A stretch of 64,000 bases of DNA from an uncultured Pelagibacteraceae bacterium (lineage in GTDB: Bacteria; Pseudomonadota; Alphaproteobacteria; Pelagibacterales; Pelagibacteraceae), in assembly GCA_902617825.1 (NCBI GenBank), contig CACMYE010000004.1, positions 1 through 64,000 on the forward strand, written 5' to 3'. The notes beneath the pieces were generated by a model. It was not told the DNA's origin and did not search any database. It was given only the letters and a program-made list of their open reading frames with translations. The position numbers and the translations under genes were made by a program. Positions 44,701-52,717 of the stretch are shown one piece after another. How positions within the stretch are numbered: the stretch's first letter is position 1; every line of letters begins with the position of its first letter.

Positions 44701-44800
44701 CCTTTATTGTATCTCCAATCTTTACAAGTAATTCTATAACCTCAACGTTCTCAAAATCACCAATATCAGGAACAAATAGTTTTTCGCTCATTATTAACAA
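41753..44800 (-). CDS. aceE: Pyruvate dehydrogenase E1 (homodimeric AceE type) with fused N-terminal lipoyl domain
   Basis: Residues ~1-80 are a lipoyl domain ([22 protein letters not shown]...[13 protein letters not shown]...); remainder AceE-type ([75 protein letters not shown]). Start may be the internal ATG at 44791. Confidence 0.95.
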   Translation of the reverse strand: [1015 protein letters not shown]

Positions 44801-44938
44801 GGCTTATACACTTAAATAAAATATATTTTTATGTTATTTTATCACATTAATTAATCTTTTTGTGCAAAGCTGTGTTTTAATTGAATAAAATTTGTTAATA
44901 AAATCATAGTATATAGTATTTTTAATAAAATTAATTTT

Positions 44939-45015
44939 GGACCGCTGGCCAAATTGGATAAGGCGCTCGGCTACGAACCGGGAGATTCCAGATTCGAGTT
45001 CTGGGCGGTCCACCA
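44939..45015 (+). tRNA. tRNA-Arg(ACG), CCA encoded
   Basis: GGACCGC...CTCGG-CTACGAA-CCGGG...GCGGTCCACCA; 7-bp acceptor stem GGACCGC/GCGGTCC. Confidence 0.96.
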
Positions 45016-45029
45016 TGTAATAAATAAAA

Positions 45030-45779
45030 ATGTTAAGTAATTTTAAAATTTACGTAATCAATTTAAAAAGAGATACCAGAAGATTAAAAAACATAAAAAA
45101 TGAACTAAAAAAGCAAAATATTTCTAATTTTGAGATAATAGAAGGAATTGATGGAAAAAAAATTAAAAATTATCAATTAAATAAATTAATATCTAAAAAC
45201 AATAAATTTATTAATCCAAAAAATACGAATATGAATGCATCCGAGGTTTGCTGCTCCTTAAGTCATATTAAAGTATATAAAAAATTTCTAAAAACAAATT
45301 ACAATTATGCTCTTATAATCGAAGATGATGGAATTTTTGTTAGAAATTTTACTGAAGATTTACAAAAACTAATAATTAAAAATTTTATATATGATAGACA
45401 AATATTTTTTTTAAGTGAACTCTGGGAATTTTTTAAAAACCCTATAGATAAAAGTAAAAACTTTGAAGTTGTAAATGTTGCAAATGTAGTTTTTACTCAT
45501 TCATATTTCATAAATAAAAATGCCGCTAAGTCCTTAATATCGTTTAATTATCCTGTAAAAACTATGCCGGATAATTTTATTGCATTTAAAATTTATTGTG
45601 GAATTAAGCTAACTGGATTAAATCCATATTTAACAAAACAAGATAAAAAACAATTCAAATCTAACATACCTGTTGATAATATGTTAGATAATATATTCTT
45701 ACCTCGAAGATTTATATATAGATTAAGAAATAAATTTTTAAGATTATTAGGACAATTTAAAAGTCACAAAAAAAAGTAA
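45030..45779 (+). CDS. Glycosyltransferase family 25 (LPS biosynthesis)-like
   Basis: KIYVINLKRDTRRLKNIKNELKKQNISNFEIIEGIDGKKI, SEVCCSLSHIKVYKKFL, YALIIEDDGIF. Confidence 0.88.
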   Translation: MLSNFKIYVINLKRDTRRLKNIKNELKKQNISNFEIIEGIDGKKIKNYQLNKLISKNNKFINPKNTNMNASEVCCSLSHIKVYKKFLKTNYNYALIIEDDGIFVRNFTEDLQKLIIKNFIYDRQIFFLSELWEFFKNPIDKSKNFEVVNVANVVFTHSYFINKNAAKSLISFNYPVKTMPDNFIAFKIYCGIKLTGLNPYLTKQDKKQFKSNIPVDNMLDNIFLPRRFIYRLRNKFLRLLGQFKSHKKK

Positions 45780-45781
45780 TA

Positions 45782-45880
45782 ATGATGAAAAATTTAATAA
45801 AGGTTTCTCTTCAAAGATCTGTGATAATTTTTTTTATATTAATTTTAATTTTCATAAGTTTATTAACAATTATATTTTGA
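45782..45880 (+). CDS. Possible 32-aa single-TM micropeptide
   Basis: ATG..TGA reading MMKNLIKVSLQRSVIIFFILILIFISLLTIIF; basic N-terminus then a continuous hydrophobic helix; between GT25 and the thioesterase; absent from the supplied ORF track. Confidence 0.35.
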   Translation: MMKNLIKVSLQRSVIIFFILILIFISLLTIIF

Positions 45881-45884
45881 TTAA

Positions 45885-46286
45885 ATGATTAAAAATTTTG
45901 AACAAATAAGTTTAAAACCTGGGTTCATGAAACATAACGGAGGTGTTTTGTTCAGAAACATTTCTGAAACTGAATTTGAATTTAAGTCTACCATAAATGA
46001 AAGTCATCTAAATGCTGCTGGTATAACCCATGGAGGCTATTTATCTGCTTTAGTTGATGCTGGATCAGGGACAGCAGCACATAGAGCTGCGGGCAATATG
46101 CCGTGTGTTACTATTTCTTTAGACCTAAAATTTATTGGTACTTCAAAAAAAGGCGACGAAATAACTGGTTATACAAAAATTTTAAAAAAAACTAATACCT
46201 TGGTATTTTTATATTGTGAACTTAAATGTGAAGATAAAATAATTACCTCTGCATCAGGGGTATGGAAAATTTTAAAGAATAGGTAA
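45885..46286 (+). CDS. PaaI-family hotdog thioesterase
   Basis: LNAAGITHGGYLSALVDAGSGTAAHRA, VTISLDLKFIGTSKKGDEITG. Confidence 0.9.
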   Translation: MIKNFEQISLKPGFMKHNGGVLFRNISETEFEFKSTINESHLNAAGITHGGYLSALVDAGSGTAAHRAAGNMPCVTISLDLKFIGTSKKGDEITGYTKILKKTNTLVFLYCELKCEDKIITSASGVWKILKNR

Positions 46287-46311
46287 AATAATAAAACAAA
46301 AGATTTACAAA

Positions 46312-48273
46312 CTAGTAATTTAGCTCTTTTAAATTTTGAAAATATTTTAAAACTTCTGGATTAATCAAGGCTTCTTTATTCTTAATTTTATTTCCTTCTA
46401 TTGTATTTTTAACAGCTAACTCAACAATCTTTCCACTTTTAGTTCTTGGTATATCTCTTACTTTAATAATTTTACTGGGTACATGTCTGGGAGAAACATT
46501 TTTTCTAATTTGTAACTTTAATTTTGTTAATAATTGCTCTGTTAACAAATACTTTTTATTCATTAATACAAAAAGAACGACTCTAACATCATTATCCCAA
46601 GATTGTCCTACTGCAATAGATTCCTTTATCTCTTTAAATTTTTCTACTTCAGAATAAATCTCTGCAGTTCCTAATCTTACTCCTCCAGGATTTAGTGTGG
46701 TATCTGATCTTCCATAAATAATAAAGCCCCCTGTGTTTTTTACTTCCGCATAATCTCCGTGATACCATATGTTTTTAAATCGATTAAAATAAGCCTCTTT
46801 ATACTTAGTATCATTTTTATCATTCCAAAATTTTAAAGGCATTGATGGAAAAGGATTTTTGCAAACCAATTCTCCTTTTATATTTTTTACTGGCTTACCA
46901 TCATCATCAAATATATCAACATCTAAAGCTAAGCCTTTATTTTGAATTTCTCCTAATTTTACTGATTGATATAAATTCCCAAGCACAAAGCATGAAACTA
47001 TATCTGTACCCCCCGAGATAGATGCTAGATGGACTTTGTCTTTTATATTTTGATAAACATACTTAAATCCATCTTTAGATAATGGTGATCCCGTGGAACA
47101 AATAGTTTTTAAATTGTTAAGTTTAAATTTATACTTCAAATTTGGTTCATATTTTTTAAGTGCATCAATATATTTTGCACTAATACCAAATAAAGTAATT
47201 TTTTCTTTTTCGCAAATCCTCAATAAAAGATCGCTTCTCTTATACATTGGAGAACCATCATATAGCACAATTGATGCTTTAGAAGCTAATACAGATACTA
47301 ACCAATTCCACATCATCCATCCACACGTTGTAAAATAAAATACATTATCTCCTTCCTTAATATCACAATGTAATAGATGCTCTTTTTTATGTTGAATTAA
47401 TACACCACCAGCCCTATGACAAATACACTTTGGTTTACCAGTTGTTCCACTAGAATATAAAATTGCTAACTCACTTTCAAAACTATAATTATTAAAATTT
47501 ATCTTTTGAGGATTTTTTTTCATCAAATTATCCCATTTAAATAATTTTATTTTTTTTAGTTTTTGGTTAGCTTTTAAATACTTTTTGCCTGGATAACTTA
47601 CTATAACAACAACTTTTATAGATGGGATCGATTTAAGTATTTTAGAAAGCCTTTCAATAATATTTATTTTCTTACCATTATAGAAATATTGATCAGTGAT
47701 AAATAATACTTTTGGTGTAATTTGAGAAAATCTTTCAATGATACCATTTGTTCCAAAGTCAGGACTACAAGAAGACCATATCCCCCCAATTGCAGAACTT
47801 GCTATAAATGCCTCCACAGTTTCACTACAATTAGGCATATAAGCTGCAATTCTATCACCCTTAACTATTTTTATCTCTTTAAAAAATCTAATAAGTTTTG
47901 CTGTGTTGAAGTTTAATTGTTTCCATGATTTCTCTTCTCTAAAACCATTCTCACTTATAAATGTTAAGGCTTTTTCATCATTATTTTTTGATAATAAATT
48001 TTGACCAAAGTTTAATCTGGTACCAGGCAAAAATAAATTTTTATGAAATATTTTAGATTTTCTTATTTTTTTTTTACTTTTTGCTCCTTTTATTTTACTA
48101 AAATCCCAAAATTCACTCCAAAATTCTGGATAATTTTTTATACTCCAATCTAATAATTTTTTGTAATTTTTACTAAAATTTAAATTAAATTTATTTGATA
48201 AATATTTTTCAAAAGCAAAAAGATTTGAGTCTTTTATTTTTTGTGAAGAAGCTTGCCATAACTTTTTGGTCAT
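46312..48273 (-). CDS. Acetoacetyl-CoA synthetase (AMP-forming)
   Basis: AILYSSGTTGKPKCICHRAGGVLIQHKKEHLLHCDI, TTCGWMMWNWLVSVLASKASIVLYDGSP, NPGGVRLGTAEIYSEVE, RTKSGKIVELAVKNTIEG. Confidence 0.92.
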   Translation of the reverse strand: MTKKLWQASSQKIKDSNLFAFEKYLSNKFNLNFSKNYKKLLDWSIKNYPEFWSEFWDFSKIKGAKSKKKIRKSKIFHKNLFLPGTRLNFGQNLLSKNNDEKALTFISENGFREEKSWKQLNFNTAKLIRFFKEIKIVKGDRIAAYMPNCSETVEAFIASSAIGGIWSSCSPDFGTNGIIERFSQITPKVLFITDQYFYNGKKINIIERLSKILKSIPSIKVVVIVSYPGKKYLKANQKLKKIKLFKWDNLMKKNPQKINFNNYSFESELAILYSSGTTGKPKCICHRAGGVLIQHKKEHLLHCDIKEGDNVFYFTTCGWMMWNWLVSVLASKASIVLYDGSPMYKRSDLLLRICEKEKITLFGISAKYIDALKKYEPNLKYKFKLNNLKTICSTGSPLSKDGFKYVYQNIKDKVHLASISGGTDIVSCFVLGNLYQSVKLGEIQNKGLALDVDIFDDDGKPVKNIKGELVCKNPFPSMPLKFWNDKNDTKYKEAYFNRFKNIWYHGDYAEVKNTGGFIIYGRSDTTLNPGGVRLGTAEIYSEVEKFKEIKESIAVGQSWDNDVRVVLFVLMNKKYLLTEQLLTKLKLQIRKNVSPRHVPSKIIKVRDIPRTKSGKIVELAVKNTIEGNKIKNKEALINPEVLKYFQNLKELNY

Positions 48274-48446
48274 TTTTTTTAAAAAAATTATTATTATAGA
48301 ATTAATCCTATTTATGATATTCTCACTTAATTTTAAAAGAAAATGAGAACTTTTTATCCTCTGATTCGGTCATGTTTTAGTCTATTTTTGTTCTATAGCT
48401 GCAACAATATCTGGTATGTAAATAAAAAATAATACCAAACATAGAA

Positions 48447-50927
48447 ATGAAAAAAAATAAAATTACTGCAGTCTTGGGGCCTACAAACACAGGAAAAACC
48501 CATCTAGCAATAGAAACTATGCTCTCATTTGAAAGTGGTATGATTGGATTTCCACTTAGATTATTAGCAAGAGAAGTATATGACAAAGTAATCAAGAAAA
48601 TAAGTTTTGATAAAGTTGCATTAATCACTGGAGAAGAAAAAATTATCCCATCAAATGCAAAATATTTCCTATGCACAGTTGAATCTATGCCAATTGACAA
48701 ACATCTAGAGTTTGTTGCGGTAGATGAAATACAAATGTGTGCCGATCATGAAAGAGGTCATATTTTTACTGACAGACTTTTAAATATGAGAGGTGAAAAA
48801 CTTACAATGTTAATGGGATCTAATACTATAAAAAATATTATTACTAAGTTAGATGGCGATATAGAGTTTGTAAATAGAGACAGACTTTCAAAACTTATAT
48901 ATTCAGGTCATAAAAAAATCTCAAGGATAAACAGAAAAACTGCAATCATAGCATTTTCTGCGGAAGAAGTTTATGCAATAGCTGAGCTAATAAGAAGACA
49001 AAAGGGTGGGGCGGCTATAGTAATGGGTTCGCTTAGTCCTAAAACAAGAAATGCCCAAGTAGAATTATATCAGTCGGGGGACGTGGATTTTTTAGTTGCT
49101 ACTGATGCTATTGGAATGGGTATTAATATGGATTTAGAACATGTTTATTTTTCTAATCTTAAAAAATTTGATGGAAGAAAACTAAGAAGACTTAATCTTT
49201 CAGAGATAGGTCAAATAGCTGGAAGAGCTGGAAGGTATTTGAATGACGGTAGTTTTGGTGTAACTGGGGAATGTAAAGAAATAACTGCTGAAGATATAGA
49301 TCTCTTAGAGAATCATAAATTTGAAGAAATAAGAACTTTATATTGGAGAAATTCAAATTTAAATTTTAATAACTCTTCTAGTTTAGTTAAAAGTTTAGAT
49401 GAAAAACCTCAAATGGAATGGTTAAGAAAAATACATGAATGTGAAGATGAAAAAGCCCTTAAGTATTTTTTAAAAGATACTAATTTTATTAATTTAAAAA
49501 TTGATGGGAAAACTCTAAGTCTCCTATGGGAGTGCTGTCAAATTCCTGATTTTGTAAAAAAAACTTATGGTAACCATTATGAAGTTATTGGTAGTGTATT
49601 TAAATTTTTAAGTAGTGATAAAAGAGTAATTTCTAACGATTATATGAGATTACAGCTCTTGAAACTTGACAAATTAGATGGAAATGTTGACTCTTTATCA
49701 AATAGAATTGCAAATGTTAGAACTTGGTCATATGTTTCAAATAAAAATAATTGGGTAGAAAATCAAGATTATTGGATTGAAAAAACTAAAAACTTAGAAG
49801 ATAGACTCTCAGATAGACTTCATGAAGAACTTACTAAAACCTTTATTGATAAAAGAGCAAGTGTTCTTGCAAGAGGACTAAAACAAGACATGGAATTTAA
49901 AACAGAAATCTTGAAAAACAACGAAGTAATGATCGATGAACAATTTATTGGAAGAATCAATGGTTTAAAATTAGAATTAGACTTAAAAAAAGGTGCTTTA
50001 GAGACAGATATCAAATCCTTAAAAAAAGCAGCAAGACAGACTATTGGCCCAGAACTTGAGAGAAGAATTCAGGTAATTATTGATACTGGTTTAATTCAAC
50101 TTCATGAAGATTTTAAAATTTACTGGAATAAATTTCCCATTGCAAAACTTTTTACAGGTACAGATTATCTAAATCCTAATTTTAATTTAATAATAGATGA
50201 TATAATTGATCTAGGACCTAAACAAAAATTAAATGAATATATTTACAAGTGGATTCAAACTAAAATCAATGAGATATTAAAAAGCCTCATTGACCTAAAA
50301 AATATTAAAGAAAATAATCCTACTATAAAAGCTTTAGCATATCAGCTTTATGAAAATAATGGTGTCTTAAAAAGGGATCAGGTGTCTGAATATTTAAAAA
50401 GCTTAGGTCAAAATGATAGGAAAATCCTCAGAGAATTAGGTGTAAAATTTGGACGGTATCATGTGTTTCTACATAAATTAATTAAGCCCGAAGCTGTTTC
50501 TTTAAGAACTCTATTGTGGAAAAATTTTCACCAAAAATTTTATAATTTAAAACCACCCACTTTTGGTCTTAATTTTATAGAGAATAAAGACTTAAAAAAT
50601 CAAAACTTTATGCTTTTATGTGGATTTGAAAAATTTGACGCATTCTTTGTTAGGATAGATATTCTAGAAAGATTGTTTATGTTAATCATTAATTCTAATC
50701 CAAAAGAAAAAAGTGACATTAAAGTGGTTCCTGAAATGTTAAATTTATTAGGATGCAGCAAAGAAAACTTTAAAAAACTCCTAACAAAAATGAATTATAA
50801 AATATTTGAAAAGGAAAAAGAAATATATTTTAAATATAAACCAATTAAAAAATTCAAAAAAACTCCAATTAAAAAAGATTTAAAAAAAAATCCCTTTGAA
50901 GTTTTAAAAAATTTAAACTTAAGATAG
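48447..50927 (+). CDS. SUV3-like DExH RNA helicase
   Basis: VLGPTNTGKTHLAIE, FPLRLLAREVYDK, LCTVESMP, VAVDEIQMCAD, ATDAIGMGINMDLEHVYFSNLKKFDGRKLRRLNLSEIGQIAGRAGR. Confidence 0.93.
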   Translation: MKKNKITAVLGPTNTGKTHLAIETMLSFESGMIGFPLRLLAREVYDKVIKKISFDKVALITGEEKIIPSNAKYFLCTVESMPIDKHLEFVAVDEIQMCADHERGHIFTDRLLNMRGEKLTMLMGSNTIKNIITKLDGDIEFVNRDRLSKLIYSGHKKISRINRKTAIIAFSAEEVYAIAELIRRQKGGAAIVMGSLSPKTRNAQVELYQSGDVDFLVATDAIGMGINMDLEHVYFSNLKKFDGRKLRRLNLSEIGQIAGRAGRYLNDGSFGVTGECKEITAEDIDLLENHKFEEIRTLYWRNSNLNFNNSSSLVKSLDEKPQMEWLRKIHECEDEKALKYFLKDTNFINLKIDGKTLSLLWECCQIPDFVKKTYGNHYEVIGSVFKFLSSDKRVISNDYMRLQLLKLDKLDGNVDSLSNRIANVRTWSYVSNKNNWVENQDYWIEKTKNLEDRLSDRLHEELTKTFIDKRASVLARGLKQDMEFKTEILKNNEVMIDEQFIGRINGLKLELDLKKGALETDIKSLKKAARQTIGPELERRIQVIIDTGLIQLHEDFKIYWNKFPIAKLFTGTDYLNPNFNLIIDDIIDLGPKQKLNEYIYKWIQTKINEILKSLIDLKNIKENNPTIKALAYQLYENNGVLKRDQVSEYLKSLGQNDRKILRELGVKFGRYHVFLHKLIKPEAVSLRTLLWKNFHQKFYNLKPPTFGLNFIENKDLKNQNFMLLCGFEKFDAFFVRIDILERLFMLIINSNPKEKSDIKVVPEMLNLLGCSKENFKKLLTKMNYKIFEKEKEIYFKYKPIKKFKKTPIKKDLKKNPFEVLKNLNLR

Positions 50928-50932
50928 TCATT

Positions 50933-51349
50933 ATGTTTTTTAAAAAAGATGATAAGAAAATTGACGACAGCTTTTTAATTAAAGTCAGTGCTTTGTTAAT
51001 CCATGCAGCTAAGATTGATGAAAATTATACTGATAATGAGGAAGAAATAATAAAAAAAACGCTTTTAAAATTGGGAGCTAAAAAAGAAAATCTCTCTTCC
51101 ACGATTAAGGAAGCAAAAATTATTGAGGAAAATTCAAATCAAATTCTTGAATTTACAAGAGAAGTAAAAAATTTATCTGAAAATAAAAAAATCGAAATAA
51201 TAGAGGCACTCTGGGCTATAATATACTCAAATAATGACGCTGATTTATACGAGACTAATTTAATGAGAAGACTTGCAGGTCTTCTTTACATAAATAGCAA
51301 AGTAATGGGAGATATTAAAAACAAAATTAAAAATGAAAATTTGAAATGA
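50933..51349 (+). CDS. TerB-family protein
   Basis: [27 protein letters not shown]... [28 protein letters not shown] pattern of the TerB fold. Confidence 0.8.
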   Translation: MFFKKDDKKIDDSFLIKVSALLIHAAKIDENYTDNEEEIIKKTLLKLGAKKENLSSTIKEAKIIEENSNQILEFTREVKNLSENKKIEIIEALWAIIYSNNDADLYETNLMRRLAGLLYINSKVMGDIKNKIKNENLK

Positions 51350-51672
51350 CATATTTGGTGAATGACAAGTGTATTAAATGTAAGCACACAACGTGTGTTG
51401 ATGTTTGCCCTGTTGATTGCTTCTATGAAGGTAAAAATATGCTTGTAATTAAACCTGATGAGTGTATAGATTGTGGCGTTTGCGAACCAGAATGTCCAGT
51501 TGATGCCATTAAAGCTGATACCGAACTTGGAAGTGAAAAATGGTTAGAGATTAACACAAAATATTCTGAGATCTGGCCAAACATAAGTGAAAAAAAAGAT
51601 CCACCACCGGATCATGAGAAATTTAAGGATGAGCAAAATAAGTACGAGAAATATTTTAAAGAAAATCTTTAA
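51346..51672 (+). CDS. fdxA: Ferredoxin FdxA (7Fe-type)
   Basis: [49 protein letters not shown]. Confidence 0.95.
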   Translation: MTYLVNDKCIKCKHTTCVDVCPVDCFYEGKNMLVIKPDECIDCGVCEPECPVDAIKADTELGSEKWLEINTKYSEIWPNISEKKDPPPDHEKFKDEQNKYEKYFKENL

Positions 51673-52516
51673 CAGAAAAGCCAAAAAAAAAGTGAAAAAA
51701 AAAGTTACTAAAAAAAAAGTTACTAAAGCTGAAGTAAAAAAAATAAAAAAAATAATTACAAAAAAAATTAAAAAAATTTCAAAAAAAGCACCTGCGAAAT
51801 CTATAAAAAATAAAAAAAATAAAAAAACAGTTTCAACTCTAACGGTACCAAAAGTTGATAACTTAAGAATCTCTAAAACTAACGAAGCAAAACCAGAGAT
51901 AAAGAAAGTAAAAAAACAGGAAACTGAAAAAAGAGAATACAAAATTAAAGATTATATTGTTTATCCTAAACATGGTGTTGGACAAATCACGGAGTTTAAA
52001 AAAATAAATATAGGTGGGATTGACGTTGAGACTTATGTAATAAAATTTGAAAAAGATAAAGCAAATGGAATGGTACCAGTTAATAAGCAGTCTCATTTAA
52101 GACCCTTGGCAACTATTAATCAGGTTAATAAATGTATTTCAATTCTTAAGAGTAAGCCAAAAATTAAAAGATCAATGTGGAGTAGACGGGCACAAGAATA
52201 TGAAGCAAAAATTTCCTCCGGAAAAATTTATGAATTAGCAGAAGTGGTTAGAGATTTAAATAAAGGTGATGATCTAATGGTGGATCAATCTTATAGTGAA
52301 AGGCAACTCTTTGAAAAAGCTTACGAAAGAATTTTATCTGAGTTTCAGATTATTTTAAATTTATCGCTGGAGGATACTCAAAAAAAATTAGATAAAGCCT
52401 TAAAAAGAAACATGGGTAGTCAATCACAAACTGCACCTGTATCAACTAAAGCATCTTCAACAGAACTACAAGTAGAAGAACCACTTCAAGATACTGACGA
52501 ACCTATTGAGGAGTAA
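51587..52516 (+). CDS. CarD/CdnL-family RNA polymerase-binding regulator with lysine-rich N-terminal extension
   Basis: CarD core [50 protein letters not shown]...RPLA; start ambiguous (51587 overlaps fdxA; in-frame ATG 51629 and GTG 51692 also possible). Confidence 0.9.
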   Translation: MKKKIHHRIMRNLRMSKISTRNILKKIFNRKAKKKVKKKVTKKKVTKAEVKKIKKIITKKIKKISKKAPAKSIKNKKNKKTVSTLTVPKVDNLRISKTNEAKPEIKKVKKQETEKREYKIKDYIVYPKHGVGQITEFKKINIGGIDVETYVIKFEKDKANGMVPVNKQSHLRPLATINQVNKCISILKSKPKIKRSMWSRRAQEYEAKISSGKIYELAEVVRDLNKGDDLMVDQSYSERQLFEKAYERILSEFQIILNLSLEDTQKKLDKALKRNMGSQSQTAPVSTKASSTELQVEEPLQDTDEPIEE

Positions 52517-52557
52517 AAAAACGCCTCTCACACAAATTGTAATGAGAAGCGTTTTTT
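52515..52557. terminator. Bidirectional Rho-independent terminator between carD-like gene and the Lys-rich mini-ORF
   Basis: AAAAAACGCcTCTCA...TGAGAaGCGTTTTTT stem with one mismatch, A-run on the left and T-run on the right, between convergent genes. Confidence 0.85.
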
Positions 52558-52575
52558 GTAAAGAATACTAAGTTA

Positions 52576-52665
52576 CTATCTTCTTCTTTTCTTAGCTTTT
52601 TTCTTAGCTTTTTTCTTAGCTTTTTTCTTAGTTTTCTTTGCCGCTTTTTTTCTTTTCTTAGGCAT
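52576..52665 (-). CDS. 29-aa Lys/Arg/Ala-rich histone-H1-tail-like basic mini-protein
   Basis: Minus-strand ATG CCT AAG AAA AGA ... AGA AGA AGA TAG reads MPKKRKKAAKKTKKKAKKKAKKKAKKRRR; GGGAG Shine-Dalgarno 6 nt before ATG; own promoter-like element and downstream terminator; absent from supplied track (<60 aa). Confidence 0.75.
   Translation of the reverse strand: MPKKRKKAAKKTKKKAKKKAKKKAKKRRR
52591..52626 (-). repeat. 12-bp tandem repeat (3 perfect copies, partial 4th) encoding AKKK units
   Basis: cttagctttttt x3 on the + strand, within the mini-ORF. Confidence 0.9.
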
Positions 52666-52689
52666 CTTTAGCTCCCTTTTTTAGTTAAA

Positions 52690-52706
52690 CGAATCAAAAT
52701 GATTCG
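52690..52706 (-). promoter_or_regulatory. 5'UTR hairpin upstream of the Lys-rich mini-ORF
   Basis: Perfect inverted repeat CGAATCA-AAA-TGATTCG between the promoter-like element and the RBS. Confidence 0.6.
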
Positions 52707-52717
52707 CTCTTACTTTA

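Noticed and set aside
44834-45016. 60-aa minus-strand ORF (MVDRPELESGISRFVAERLIQFG...)
   Set aside because: Antisense translation of tRNA-Arg(ACG).
48274-48446. Possible structured RNA in the acetoacetyl-CoA synthetase/helicase divergent gap (TTCTCA...TGAGAA)
   Set aside because: Stem is short, AT-rich and interrupted; likely chance in such AT-rich DNA without covariation data.
48377-48700. 107-aa minus-strand ORF at the helicase 5' end
   Set aside because: Antisense to conserved helicase motifs; no RBS or homology recognised.
51544-51942. 132-aa Phe/Leu-rich minus-strand ORF
   Set aside because: Antisense of the Lys-rich CarD tail (poly-A becomes poly-T = Phe); composition artefact.
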